From Apodospora peruviana (taxonomy: Eukaryota > Ascomycota > Sordariomycetes > Sordariales > Lasiosphaeriaceae), in assembly GCA_033439685.1 (NCBI GenBank), contig JAUEDM010000007.1, forward strand, positions 248,001-312,000: a stretch of DNA of 64,000 bases. Direction: 5' to 3'. Within the stretch, counting starts at the first letter, position 1, and every line of letters starts with the position of its first letter. Shown here piece after piece: positions 33,351 to 43,823 of the stretch. The notes under the pieces are model-generated. The model was not told where the DNA came from and did not search any database. It saw nothing but the letters and a program-made list of their open reading frames with translations. A program made the translations under genes and the position numbers.

Positions 33351-34278
33351 ATGTCAAGTTGTATTGGAACCATTCTCGTTCATGATATTGCTGTTGTCGA
33401 GTGCTACATACTATGCTAAACACTTTAATGTTGAGAGGGTCTTTCTCCAGAAGTTGAAACCATGCCCTTCCTGTTTGCCTGGTGATTTGCATGAGGCGGG
33501 TGTGGTCAGGCATGCGTTAAAGTCTATGAAGTGGACGCCGTAAAACGAACGGTCCAAATGGACTGTATATTCTAAGGATGGTCGCGGAAGGAGGAAGAAT
33601 ACAATGGCCTGAAAAGAAATCTACAAAATACCGCTTTTCGTGGTTCGAGCTCGGGTGCATCACCTGTATTGCCGTCTTATTCGTATATTGTCTTGTCCAC
33701 GCTGGTTCGCCAAGTTTGTCTTGGACGCCTGAAAGTCTGCCTGGGCATTGTGGCGACTGTGGCTGGACACCTACAGGAGCAACTCGGCCAAAACAGATAT
33801 GTGATTAATCAAATCGGTGTCTCTTACATCTGCTATTGGATCGAAGATGCAGATTTGGGGAACATGGCAGCCCATGAAACCGCCGAGGTATTCTGAGTGG
33901 ACGAGACTGCAGTGACTGCCTCTATATGGACCACTTACGGTGAAGACGATCCGCAATGGCTCCTGCAGTTGGTATCAGATGGGTGTCGCGCTGCGAACCA
34001 TGATAGGTGCTTGGTAGGAGCCCCTCCCGAGTACGAGGAGAGAATCAGGGAGTCCCCTTTGGAATGTCTATGAGCGAACAGTCAAACAGATATTCACATC
34101 CACCTACTTATCTCGTCGAAGTCGAGACGTCTAAAAGGCCGTAACGGAACACTCTCTTCGCTTGAAGATTCTCTTCATTGCTCTTCAGGTAATACCAGAT
34201 GACCAACAGCACATGCCTCACGACTTACTATCCTTGCCAACCGCCGATATTATTCTCTAGGGACGCTGGATTACGACA
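33351..34278. other. Intergenic, 0.9 kb
   Basis: No supported gene. A 76-codon frame at 33578 with one hydrophobic stretch is too weak to call. Confidence 0.5.
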
Positions 34279-35771
34279 ATGGCCGAAGTGCTAGCTGCGC
34301 CCGCTGCTTTTGCGGCCGTGTTTCAACTGGCATCTTATGGCAGCCGCTTTGCACGATCCCTTTACCATTTTGCCGAAGACGCAGGAAAAGCAAATGACGA
34401 TGTTGAGTTCCTCGCTGACCGCCTCAGAATAGTCTCCAGTACCATCTCAATTGCGCGGTCTACAATAATTCGCCACTGTTCCGAGTGCCCGGATTCCACG
34501 GTTGTCCAAGCCATTGTTAGCAAAGGACTGCACAAAGACATCAACCGCATCTCCAAGCAAACACACAAACGTCTCGAGATGGCAAAGCAAAAATTAACCG
34601 CAATCAGAGATACCAAGTGGTCGTTCATTCAGGCCTTGAAGTGGGAGTTTGGGAAATCCTCCATCATGGAGTCGCTTCCAGCGCTGGACTTGGTGCAGGC
34701 GGACCTGAGTCTGTTAATGGCTTCCACAAGCATGGAGGCGTTGAATAAGCTGCTGAATAGCGATACCGTGTTCTCCAAGGAACAAAAGGCGGGCATGATG
34801 GAAGAAAGGTATGATCAGCCGCTGATGGAATGAGAGTGTGCTAATTCTCGATCATAAGCAAACAACTGAGAGGTGAAATCAAGAACCTCACCAAAACCAT
34901 TGGCCGCCTGGAGCTCAAGGTCGATAGCCTCAGCCGCCGCGAAGAGAACAACAATACCGGCGTCAGGTCTTCTGCATTCAGCACTGTCCAAAACCAAGAG
35001 GCTCTTATTGAACTGGGCTGCGACATGTACAGACACGGTGTCGTCCGTGGCACGACCGAGGACGGGCCTTTGACATCTGTACCTAAACGAAGCAGCATGC
35101 GCTCCTCGACTATTATCCTACCCACTTGGTTTTCGGAACGAGCGCGTCCACCAGGAGGCACTGTTTCCCATCCTCCGGCCAGTTGGAATTCGTTTGGCAG
35201 ACGGTCAATCCTGGACAGAGACTCTTCTTCATCAGATGGGCATTCCATCTTCGACGGGACGCCATCTTCGACTGAAAGTTCTTCCTTGCCTTCCCCTGTC
35301 AGCCCGTTTATCTCGGAAGCTCCCAAACGCGAGCCACCACCACCACCACCAACTACCACAACCCTGGCTATTGCCGAGGAATCCATGACCGAGAGTACAA
35401 GTGGATACGTTATTTCGTCACAGGGCCAAGCTCATCATGCCTCGCCACCCATCAGCAGAATTCTCGATGGCAACATCATTTCGATAGGTGCGGTGAAAAA
35501 GTTCGGGTTGGATGTGATGCCTCGGGCAGCTGGAGATAAAGTCGTTCTTGATTTCAGTCCGGGGCTAGGCACCCGACCTTCGCCAAGCATTGGGACCGTC
35601 ACTCTCCAATGGAGCGGGAACAGTAACTGGATGAACGATAAACGGCGCCCTCCGTTTGCAATCGAGTGTATAGTAGCTGATCATTATTGGGGACCCGAAC
35701 TCATATTTGGTCGGCCGTTCCTTGACGCGAGAGCACGTTTGTGGCCAAGCAGAGAGAGCACCGTTGATTAA
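34279..35771 (+). CDS. STAND/NLR-type fungal N-terminal domain joined to a degenerate retropepsin-like domain (480 aa)
   Basis: Residues 1-110 (AAPAAFAAVFQLASYGSRFA, then FAEDAGKANDDVEFLADRLR) resemble the helical 'fungal N-terminal domain' found ahead of NACHT/NTPase modules in incompatibility proteins. A 50-bp intron (34809-34858, GTATGA...ATAAG) joins this to a coiled coil (~181-207, IKNLTKTIGRLELKVDSL), a Ser/Pro-rich linker with a PPPPPP run, and a C-terminal domain (~376-475). That domain contains ILDGNIISIGAVKKFGL, VVLDFSPG and GPELIFGRPFLDA. It matches the outline of fungal retropepsin-like domains in such proteins, but the catalytic DTG is not seen; DGN stands near its place. The spliced frame is exactly 481 codons. 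No NTPase is present. Probably part of the non-self or immune repertoire; the role is inferred. Confidence 0.75.
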
Positions 35772-36743
35772 GTAGCTGATCAGGAGGCGCTTGAAGTTAT
35801 GAACCAGTCGAGCCGTGAACGACTCGGTGGAGGAACAGGTCTTAGGCAGACTGCTAGTTAGAACTCAAACCATGATATCACAGAAGGAGTATCCATCTGT
35901 AGTACACAACGTTTACCGCCCCAAGCCCAGCTAGTAGGTAAGTACCTGGTAATTACCGTGCTCCATATCTCTGAAGAGCCGTAAGTGTAACAACCTACGA
36001 GTACACCTCACAGCCTCGTGTCACCGAAAACGCGCTCCTAAGGCAGAAACCAGGACACGGCCCACAGCACGATCAAGCCACCAACACATGAGGGACAGGC
36101 AGTGCATGCCGCGAACCGAGTCTCCCGAATGGGCACACTTGAAGCAGGCTCCGAGAGCGTGGCAAGGCGGGACTGGACCCAGCCACCGACCAATGAGCAC
36201 CAAATTCATGCATATCCCCGCTCCTCGCGCGAATGTCTGTTTGACTGTTTGACAAAGACAAACAAGAATCTTGAGCGGCCGGGTGGCGATATCATTCACT
36301 TTGATATTCCCCAATGGTCCTGATCTCTTCACCTGACTAAAGTGACTCATCACATGTATCATGATAGACAGCGTATGAAGCGGTCGAACCTTAACACCCG
36401 TCCCACCACAATAAACAATTAGGGCTTGCTTGGTACATGGTTTAGCTGGCGCCATGACACCCAACCATCTCCGTGCAGCCAAATCAGGGTTGCACATTGG
36501 GCCCACCATGTCAGGGCTCTCGCATGACCAAGGCAATCACCAAGGCTGACAGGCAACCATAGGCCCACCGATGCCTACAGCAACGCACAGTGAATGGTAG
36601 AGCCTCATGTCCATGCTATATATCTTGGCAAGATAGACACTTTAAACATCAAATACCTAGCCATACTAATAGCGCAAACCAAAACACCTTTTGTCTACCC
36701 AGGACACATCCACGATCACAGACTCACCTCGCCACAGCACACG
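35772..36743. other. Intergenic, 1.0 kb, with promoter of the zinc-finger gene
   Basis: No gene called. A 171-codon minus frame (36021-36536) has no motif, splice site or codon bias and was left out. Confidence 0.5.
36617..36623 (+). promoter_or_regulatory. TATA box
   Basis: TATATAT about 121-127 bp upstream of the ATG at 36744. The frame is open through it, which argues for the later start. Confidence 0.5.
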
Positions 36744-38471
36744 ATGGATACCCTGTCCCAAAGCACTACCCCGACCGCTATCCCGGTGGTCCCGGCATGG
36801 AAACCAAACACCAGCAGCAGCAGCGGCAGCGGCAGATATAGCAGTTCCCCCTGCGGACGACTGGTCAACAACCTGGAGTGTCTGAACCCGCACTGCGACC
36901 GCTCGCACGACCGATGGCGCATCAAAGCCTGGAAGAAGGAGCACGCCTGGGCGCTATGCACACATGGGGAGACATGTCCGCACTACCCCGCCGGCATATG
37001 TCTCTACTACCACCCGCCGGAGCACATTGCTTCCGCAATCACTCGCGACACAGCCATCAAGTCCGGCTTGGAGCTTCTTGAGCCGCTCGACCTAAACTCG
37101 CTATCGATCGACCAAACCGTCAAGTTGACAGACAAGGGCGACTTGGCGAGTTTCAACAAGCTGGCTGATAATGAAATCATAGTTCCTGGTACGTATGCCA
37201 ACCTCCCCTATCTGACCTTGACTAATGAAGGTGTAGGTTGTCCCCCGCGCTTCCACCCCCTTACCCGTCCGTTGACAGTCCAACTAGACTGGCACAACAC
37301 CTCCCTCCCGGTACACACAGAATTCGCTAATTACACCCATATATTCGAGCCACTGCTGCGCTCGTTGGAGGCAACAGATCCACACTTTGACATCTTTTCG
37401 GCCGCAGACGTCGTCACCAACGCGAGCAATTTACGGAAGCTGTTTCATGTTTTTTCGAGCGTACGCAAGCTGACGGAACGGTTTGATCTCGAATGGAAAC
37501 ACAACACTTTGTTCATGTCCAAATGGACTGGGGATCCGTCACTACGATCAAGTCTTGGTCGTGGGGCGGGGTTCGAGAAGCGGACTTGTTTGTATGCAGA
37601 CGAGGAAGGGGATGTTGAGACCCTAAGGCGGAGCTCGAGTCATCACCGTGTTGTGTGGTATCAGTTTGCGGGGATGGAATTTGTTGTGCAGAGCGAGGTG
37701 GATGGGTATTATTGTGATTGTCATCCGCCGGCGCAGCAAAAGGATGGGAGTGTGGAAGAAGGTCAGCAGCGGCGGACTTTGTCGACACCTACACTCTCTT
37801 CAAGTTTTGGGACTAATTACTCGCCATCACCGCCGAGTCCGACAGGCTCGACCCCGAAGCATGGCCGAACAACGAGCAGCTCGCATTTCTCAAAGTTCTC
37901 TTCGTTGTTGTCGATGGATGACCCGGGGGACACAGCCTCCTTCATTACCTCTTTAAGACCGAAAGCACCACCGCAGTCCCCGACTCTAATCACGCACATC
38001 GCTGGCCGTAATGTCCCTTCTACCTGTCTCATAGAGGTCAAGACGCACAAAGCCAACAACAAGCCCATGTTCTCGCCTGAGGCGCAGTTGTACTTCTGTC
38101 GACGGACGAAGTTGATGGTCGCGCAGCACCGCGACGGCGTGTTTTATCCCCGCAAAGGGGCCGGAGGTACCGCTGTGCAGGATAAGGGTGAAGAGTTAAG
38201 GAAATGGGAGTCCGAGGAGCAGAATCAGGTTTTTCTTGGGAAGGTTGCGGCTTTGGTGAGGTTGTTGGTTGGGAAGATGCGAGAGAGGGACCGTGACGAG
38301 AGTGATGAACTGGCGGATGGAGACTTGGAGGAGGGTGGTGAGGATAAGGATGACGTGAAGGGAGAGAAAAGGGGAGTTAGTCTCGTTGTTGAGAGCGATG
38401 GGAATGGAGGAGTCAAAGCGGAACTGTATTTACGGAGAGAGGCAGTAAGTTTGTTGCCGCGTGGTGTTTAA
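36744..38471 (+). CDS. CCCH-type zinc-finger protein of a fungal family sometimes labelled 'geranylgeranyl pyrophosphate synthetase' (559 aa spliced)
   Basis: Two Cys/His clusters are readable: C37-x8-C46-x4-C51-x3-H55 and C72-x5-C78-x7-C86-x3-H90, close to CCCH zinc fingers that bind RNA. Downstream, FDLEWKHNTLFMSKWTGDPS, SSHHRVVWYQFAG and FVVQSEVDGYYCDCH recall a fungal family often annotated as GGPP synthetase. No prenyltransferase DDxxD motif is seen, so that name looks wrong. The frame is open from 36594, but ATG 36744 is preferred because a TATA box precedes it. A 48-nt segment (37189-37236) has GTACGT, a TTGACTAAT branch site and GTAG, and is a likely intron whose removal keeps the frame. 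The Lys/Glu-rich C-terminal region (~490-530) is probably disordered. It may have a further 3' intron (GTAAGT at 38445). Confidence 0.75.
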   Translation: MDTLSQSTTPTAIPVVPAWKPNTSSSSGSGRYSSSPCGRLVNNLECLNPHCDRSHDRWRIKAWKKEHAWALCTHGETCPHYPAGICLYYHPPEHIASAITRDTAIKSGLELLEPLDLNSLSIDQTVKLTDKGDLASFNKLADNEIIVPGTYANLPYLTLTNEGVGCPPRFHPLTRPLTVQLDWHNTSLPVHTEFANYTHIFEPLLRSLEATDPHFDIFSAADVVTNASNLRKLFHVFSSVRKLTERFDLEWKHNTLFMSKWTGDPSLRSSLGRGAGFEKRTCLYADEEGDVETLRRSSSHHRVVWYQFAGMEFVVQSEVDGYYCDCHPPAQQKDGSVEEGQQRRTLSTPTLSSSFGTNYSPSPPSPTGSTPKHGRTTSSSHFSKFSSLLSMDDPGDTASFITSLRPKAPPQSPTLITHIAGRNVPSTCLIEVKTHKANNKPMFSPEAQLYFCRRTKLMVAQHRDGVFYPRKGAGGTAVQDKGEELRKWESEEQNQVFLGKVAALVRLLVGKMRERDRDESDELADGDLEEGGEDKDDVKGEKRGVSLVVESDGNGGVKAELYLRREAVSLLPRGV

Positions 38472-39106
38472 GATGGATCATCAAGGTAACTACAATTAGT
38501 TGCTTGGATATCCAGATACTATGTATAAGGGGTCGTGATGTTGGGAGACAGAATGGTATTTGGGTACTTGAGAATGATAAACTGCATGCCACCTACACTG
38601 CACTTCGTGGTTCTATTAACACCTTGAAGGTTTTTGAAAGAGATAGATTTATAAGAAAACGAAAGAAAAGAGGGAAAAAAGAGAGGCGATATCGCCGGGA
38701 ATCGAGCCCGACGTGGGGGTCGAACCCACAACCTTGAGATTAAGAGTCTCACGCTCTACCGATCTGGAGGAGGTTAGTTTTATGTCTCGGATAGTATGTG
38801 TGGATGGAAAATCTTACTGAGCTAGCCGGGCGTTTCTTTTTGAACTGTTGAACGGCTATGTGGGTTTGGGGTCTATAATGTGCGTCAAAGATTTTACAGG
38901 GATGATGCCGAATTCACGGGTCAACACGTTACCTTAACTTCTCATGCCCCCCATGAGTTATCCCTCGATAATAGATAAGGTATCTCATTAAATAAGACGC
39001 GGCGTCACTAGCACCCTTCTTACATATCCTAGGTGGTAACACGACTCTCTCTCCGCCCACTACCGCCTCCACGCCGCTCCTCAATCATATATCGCCCTGA
39101 CGCATT
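38472..39106. other. Intergenic with damaged tRNA-Lys
   Basis: Apart from the tRNA-Lys relic (38705-38775) nothing recognisable. Confidence 0.55.
38705..38775 (-). pseudogene. tRNA-Lys(CTT) with damaged 5' half
   Basis: On the minus strand the anticodon arm is TGAGA-CTCTTAA-TCTCA (anticodon CTT). The T arm is GTGGG-TTCGACC-CCCAC and the 3' acceptor strand is GTCGGGC. The D-arm 3' half GGTAGAGC is present. The 5' acceptor strand should be complementary to GTCGGGC, but the sequence before the D arm (CTAACCTCCTCC) does not pair with it, and only three D-stem pairs can form. A T6 run 3' of the gene (38677-38682 on this strand) fits a Pol III terminator. It is a tRNA gene with a replaced or mutated 5' end and is unlikely to be functional. 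Confidence 0.7.
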
Positions 39107-40213
39107 CTATTTCTCATACAAAAACCAACCAATATGCGGCTGCATCGAGTCAATTCCCACCGTTGTTTCCCGCGAGAAACCAATCCCAGGCGTATAATGA
39201 TTCGGGCTCGCCGCCAACGACATTCTCCCGCTACTAGAGCATATAACCGCCACCGACCCAGCCAACATTTCGGCCTCAATCTCCTCCCCATGATCGTTAA
39301 TGTGCAATGGCACCTTCGTAAACCCCACCGGTATATCGTTCCTATGCACCCAATTCCCACCCCCAACTCTGTTCCCATTAGCTCTCCAAAAACAAAAGGC
39401 TGTAATCCACCCAGAATAATGATCCATCCCGCTGCCGCTATGGTAATCACAAACCGTCTCCCAAAACCTCTTCACCTCCTCACTTCTCTCCCCCTCCTCA
39501 AACGTCCTCACCATCCCCTCCAACACCGGCACCAGCCCTTTGCCAAACTCCATAGCCTCCTCCCCATACTCGCCCAACCTCGTCACCCGTCTCAACATCT
39601 CCTCGTAGTCCCTCTTCTCCCCAAGCAACGTGACACTCGGAATCCCACAGCAAACATGCATGCTATAACTAAAATACGCCTGCATCGTCCCCATCATGAC
39701 CACGCTCGCCGCAACAACATCATCCTGCGTAGTTGTCGTGAACGCAGGCAGGGTCCACTTCCTCAGCCCCTCATCGACAATGCTCTGCTCCAGCAGAGCC
39801 CCTATTTTATCCGTAAAATAGGCAATATCCACCATGAAGCGATCCCCCTGGTTGTAGACAACCTCGAGCTCGACCTTACCTTGATGAGCCACAAACTTCT
39901 CTCGCAGTTCCTCAGCGTGGGCATTCACGTAAAAGGAGAATTGTGAAATTATGGCCATCCAGACGTCGTCTGGGCGGATCGTGACGTGGTGGTGCTTGTT
40001 GTAGGACGTGGTGATGGTGTGGACGAAGCCGTTGCGGTCGGGAAGCAGGACTGGAGGGAAGGAAGAGGACTGAAAGGAAGATTGGATGAGGGAGGGCCGG
40101 GTGGAAGGGAGTAAGTGGGTGAGTATCTGGAGAGGGTAGGTTGTGCTACTGCTGCTGGTCGGGGAGCGAATGACGGTCGCCGGGTGGGGGGCGATGGTGA
40201 TTGAGATAGCCAT
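39107..40213 (-). CDS. DUF4419 protein (368 aa)
   Basis: Single exon from ATG 40213. The sequence fits the DUF4419 family (PF14388): NGFVHTITTSYNKHHHVTIR (61-80), RPDDVWMAIISQFSFYVNAH (80-99), EELREKFVAHQGK, then FFS-type Cys/His residues (CCGIPSVTLLG) and SGWITAFCFW. Full length for the family (~350-450 aa), with no signal peptide or membrane segment. The molecular role of the family is not known. It is abundant in fungi, often in several diverged copies. The C-terminal GIDSMQPHIGWFLYEK is the usual family ending, which supports an intact gene. The opposite strand has open frames, but they mirror codon bias and are not genes. Confidence 0.88.
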   Translation of the reverse strand: MAISITIAPHPATVIRSPTSSSSTTYPLQILTHLLPSTRPSLIQSSFQSSSFPPVLLPDRNGFVHTITTSYNKHHHVTIRPDDVWMAIISQFSFYVNAHAEELREKFVAHQGKVELEVVYNQGDRFMVDIAYFTDKIGALLEQSIVDEGLRKWTLPAFTTTTQDDVVAASVVMMGTMQAYFSYSMHVCCGIPSVTLLGEKRDYEEMLRRVTRLGEYGEEAMEFGKGLVPVLEGMVRTFEEGERSEEVKRFWETVCDYHSGSGMDHYSGWITAFCFWRANGNRVGGGNWVHRNDIPVGFTKVPLHINDHGEEIEAEMLAGSVAVICSSSGRMSLAASPNHYTPGIGFSRETTVGIDSMQPHIGWFLYEK

Positions 40214-40612
40214 GGCTGCTGGTGAGAACCGTGAGGATGGACTTTGAGGTCGAGTTTTGGAAGGGGATGGAGAGGGGGTTTTCTCTGAGAGGAGGCTTCT
40301 GAGATCCTTCTATAAAGTTGTCAAGGTGGATGGACTTTATCCGGATCTGCGGGGCTGCTACCTGAGGGCTGCGCAAAGGTAAGTGTATATATATATATTA
40401 TATATATATCTAGGCATTTTGTGGTTGCCTAATCACACTTCCGACGATGTCGCACATGTAGTCGTCGGCGATCCGGGATAATCGTCGTCCGTCTAAGTCT
40501 CCCAACGAGCAGAGCCGTCATCAGCACGAAGATTCCCGATGCTGCGAGTTGGTGAGAGTTCATGCCGTGCATTTGCTCCCCTTTTCTATTGTTGGTTTCC
40601 TCGAGGGCACAT
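40214..40612. other. Intergenic, 0.4 kb, with TA microsatellite
   Basis: Spacer between the DUF4419 gene start and the HET gene stop, holding an alternating TA tract at about 40387-40410. Confidence 0.6.
40387..40410. repeat. TA dinucleotide microsatellite
   Basis: Alternating TA tract with one break (TATATATATATTATATATAT). Confidence 0.85.
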
Positions 40613-42373
40613 TCATTGCAACCTGAACTCCCGGATAGCCTCTGGGCACCGCCCGAGTACACCTTCCATTGTGCAACCTTGCACATAGGCGTCTTCGACG
40701 ACTCTGTAATGGGTAGCGTGCTCCGGAGTCCCAGAACCTCCCCTCTCCACCGGTTGCAGCAGCACGGGAGACGGAGACCCGACAATGAATGCGACACAGT
40801 CTCCCAGTTCCGTCGACTTCGGTACTAGTGCCAGCCTCCCTCTCGACGTCGCCGCTACTTTCCGAGAGATTGTCCGATTGTTTGCCAAGTCAAAAAATGC
40901 CTGGTTGGGCTTGGGTGATCCCATCCTTCTGTAAGACTCGTAATCCGCCTTGGAATAGGTAGGCATCGTATTTTCTTCGCCCACCAAAAGAGCCCACTCG
41001 GTATCAATGCGATCCCCTGCTTGCTTGATCGTGGCACGAAGCGCCTCCACGGCCCGCAAGAAGGCCGCAATTCCTCCGTGAGTCTCAAGGGTGAAGGGGC
41101 TATAGTTTCCAATGGGACCGAACTCTATGCTGTGTATTGCCACGACTGTATCCTCAGTGACGCCCCTGACGACGAGAATCCTGTCTCCTGCAAGACGATA
41201 CGGGGCCGTGCTACCCGTTGGAGGGTCTATTGTGGTAGGAGGACCGTCGGGCGGCATGTAATAAGGCACCGTACTCTTCACCAGGGTCCAGTCAGGGGCC
41301 CACGAAGGTAATCCCGGGAGATGGGACCGCCTGAGATCGGCGCGTATCTGCCTTTCTTCTTCGGTCGTGTCATACACGGCGCACTGCGAGAGGATCGACA
41401 AGCTGTTGGTCTTGCGCATAAAGTGAAGGGTGACTCTGGTATACACCTCGACCGCGTCGACCGAGTAGTCGGGCGCAAAAGGCCACTCCTCCCTGTCGAA
41501 TAGGTTCAGCAGCGCAAAGATCTTGTCTCTGGGATCCGTAGCCATCCTCACTCTCGCGATGCGCACGAGCGCATTCCACAGACTCGAGGTCTCTGGAGAT
41601 CGCATTTCCAACAGTGTGTATGAACTGCGGCCCAGACCAGTGTATAGCCCGAATGGCATCTGAGGGGATACTATGTGGATATTTCCCGTACGTATAAGCA
41701 GTTGCGCAAGGAGCAGCCGGTCCCACGTCCGGGCTTCATTTCCGCAGACAGCGACTGTCTCGGACGGATCGGAAAAATACAACTCTTGCACCACCCACAT
41801 CCTGCTCCACCAGGGGGTGCTGAACAGCGTTGCAAGCGGTCGCCAGATGGTCCCGTTGAGGACCTGCGAGGGCGTTGCCCTGCCAGACGAGACGGCCCGC
41901 TTGACAAAGCCGTCCACGCTCTCCTCCTCCCAGAGCATATCGAGATGCGAAAATGCCACGTCGCTGTCCTCAAATACCGGCCCGAGCCAAACCACGACGC
42001 GCGCTGCCTGTTGATACACGAGATGCATTTGCGGGATGTGCAAGTTCTTCTCGGCAATGTCGCTCTGGTTGATGCAGATGGCATCAACCCACAAGTACCG
42101 GGGCTTGTCTTGGTAGCGCAGCGCTCGGAGGGCCGTATACAGATTTCCTCCGATAAGGCATGGGCGGTCATTGATGGTGATGGGGCCTTTGTGGTCAGGG
42201 TTCCCCCAAGTGTAGGAGAGGGCTTCGTATTGGAGATTCCCAACCGCCAAGACGGCCTCGTTTTGGAGAAGCGTGCCTGAGAGCGGGGCCTCCGGTGGGC
42301 CGGGGGATACGACGAGGAAGCGGATAGCGAGACGGTTGGCGTCGATGATGTTTTGGTAAATTGTTGCGTCCAT
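40613..42373 (-). CDS. HET-domain protein (586 aa)
   Basis: Single exon from ATG 42373. The HET domain is textbook: YEALSYTWG (49-57), YLWVDAICINQSD (93-105), RVVVWLGP (125-132) and PWWSRMWVVQELYFS (~187-201). The C-terminal region has GLPSWAPDWTL (~360) and the usual late element (DCVAFIVGSPSPVLLQP...YRVVEDAYVQG), so this is a complete stand-alone HET protein of the most common architecture. HET proteins mediate vegetative incompatibility and programmed cell death after fusion of unlike hyphae, and act in the cytoplasm. Which partner it senses cannot be told. It is the second HET gene in 28 kb. Confidence 0.92.
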   Translation of the reverse strand: MDATIYQNIIDANRLAIRFLVVSPGPPEAPLSGTLLQNEAVLAVGNLQYEALSYTWGNPDHKGPITINDRPCLIGGNLYTALRALRYQDKPRYLWVDAICINQSDIAEKNLHIPQMHLVYQQAARVVVWLGPVFEDSDVAFSHLDMLWEEESVDGFVKRAVSSGRATPSQVLNGTIWRPLATLFSTPWWSRMWVVQELYFSDPSETVAVCGNEARTWDRLLLAQLLIRTGNIHIVSPQMPFGLYTGLGRSSYTLLEMRSPETSSLWNALVRIARVRMATDPRDKIFALLNLFDREEWPFAPDYSVDAVEVYTRVTLHFMRKTNSLSILSQCAVYDTTEEERQIRADLRRSHLPGLPSWAPDWTLVKSTVPYYMPPDGPPTTIDPPTGSTAPYRLAGDRILVVRGVTEDTVVAIHSIEFGPIGNYSPFTLETHGGIAAFLRAVEALRATIKQAGDRIDTEWALLVGEENTMPTYSKADYESYRRMGSPKPNQAFFDLANNRTISRKVAATSRGRLALVPKSTELGDCVAFIVGSPSPVLLQPVERGGSGTPEHATHYRVVEDAYVQGCTMEGVLGRCPEAIREFRLQ

Positions 42374-42871
42374 GGCGTGACGGGAATGTATTGAAGGTTA
42401 CCTAAGCAGCTGGAAGGGCTGACAGATGCGACGGGTTGTCTGCTGGAAAAGCGAAGTTGCTGCAGAGGAGTTAGTTTTCTTTCCTGCCTATTCGTTGGCA
42501 GAGAATTGGCGTGTCTGTCGTTGGATTGGGGTGAAGCCGCGGGCACCCGCTGCTTGGCTGAGACGGTTTTGCCTCGAGGCTTATAGAGAGCGAACGGAAG
42601 AAATCAGCATTTAGCCTCTACTGAACAGGTCTTCTCGCAACCACCCATCCTTACCTAATGATGCCGAACTCACGCAAGAGCCTGCGCCCTAAATGAAGAA
42701 TAGCGGATGTGGGAGTTAAGTTATTCAGCCTTGTCAACACCCTACCCTCTCATGACTCTATATGAGGTGTCATTCGAGAAGAGCACATTACTACAAGGAA
42801 TGCACTCCCTGGAATCCTGTTACCATCCTACAGCCGCCATCTGGTCGCATCAAGCCTATCTCCATTCAACC
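42374..42871. other. Intergenic, 0.5 kb
   Basis: Promoter of the HET gene and 3' side of the next minus gene; nothing else seen. Confidence 0.55.
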
Positions 42872-43823
42872 TCAACATATCTGCTGCACCTCCGGACTCG
42901 CCACCACCAACCGCTTTTCCTCCAAAGACACCTCACTCCGTGCATCCACAACCTGCCAACAGTCACCCAACCCCTTCTCCAAATCACCATCCTTAAGGGA
43001 ACCCCTCCAAACCGGCGGAAACCTCGCCAAATACCGCGTAGTAAACCTTGTCTCGTCACTCGGACTCGGCAGAAGCAGAGCTCCCCTTTTGAGAATCCAG
43101 TCCAAGTTATCCTTCCTCACCACCACAACCAGTCTCCCCAAATACGCATACCTCGCCGCCATCTTTTCCTCAGCAACAGCTAACTCATCCTCCTCCTCCT
43201 TCTGACGCTTCTCCAGCTGCTCGCCCTTCACCATCTTCCTCACCCTCCTTAACAGCGAAAATGGCCCTTGAGAAGGCGACATGATATCCTTCCTAATCAT
43301 CATCTCCATCACCTTCCCAAAAGCCTCCTTCTCTTTCTCCGTAACTAGCCGTCCCCCCCCAGGGGCAACAGCATGCTCAACTTGATCCCTTAAGAAAGTC
43401 CACACCACCCGTCGACTCCAATTATCCTCAAGCCACGCGAACAGACCAACGGACGGTCTAAACGTTGTACTATCCTTCTGTAGCGTGAACCCGAGACTAC
43501 CAAACGGTGAAAACTTTAGGTTTCGTTTCGTCTTGTGCGGCCAGTGTATAACGCGATGAGGTATCTTGTTGCGTTGGGTGGTGGTTGCGAGCGCAGCGGC
43601 GACGTACCCTATCAATTCTGGGTGGAGGCGCTCAAAGTGGTCGAGGTAGATGTTATACTGGACCAAAGCGCCACTCTTGCATGGACCAGTTTGCTGAGAA
43701 GTAGTAGAGTGTCCAGGGGAGGGTGACGAGCGTGTAGAGGAGGAGGGAGACTGCGGTTATTATGGCGATGAGGAGGAGGATCAGGATCGCGAAGGGGGTG
43801 CCTATGCATTTGAGGAAGTTCAT
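42872..43823 (-). CDS. Membrane-anchored protein of unknown function (~315 aa), apparent frame break
   Basis: ATG 43823 starts a 56-codon frame with one strong transmembrane helix (FAILILLLIAIITAVSLLLY) and an aromatic segment (LPWTLYYFSANWSM). It ends at a stop after WRFGPV. The next frame begins at once with QYNIYLDHFERLHPELIGYV and runs to a stop at 42872. It includes VGLFAWLEDNWSRRVVW, a Lys/Glu-rich helix (QLEKRQKEEEDELAVAEEKM) and WILKRGALLLP. A single-base change in the short runs at 43662-43668 would join them, and no intron with good signals does the same. I do not recognise the family. Topology: N-terminal anchor and a soluble domain of ~250 residues. Could be a sequence error, a real break, or an unusual intron. 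Confidence 0.5.

Noticed and set aside
33578..33808. A 76-codon frame with a possible membrane helix
   Set aside because: Length and hydrophobicity can arise by chance; no supporting signal.
36021..36536. A 171-codon minus frame upstream of the zinc-finger gene
   Set aside because: No motif, no biased composition and no promoter; likely chance.
36744..38471. Annotation as geranylgeranyl pyrophosphate synthetase
   Set aside because: No DDxxD prenyltransferase motifs; CCCH-like clusters point elsewhere.
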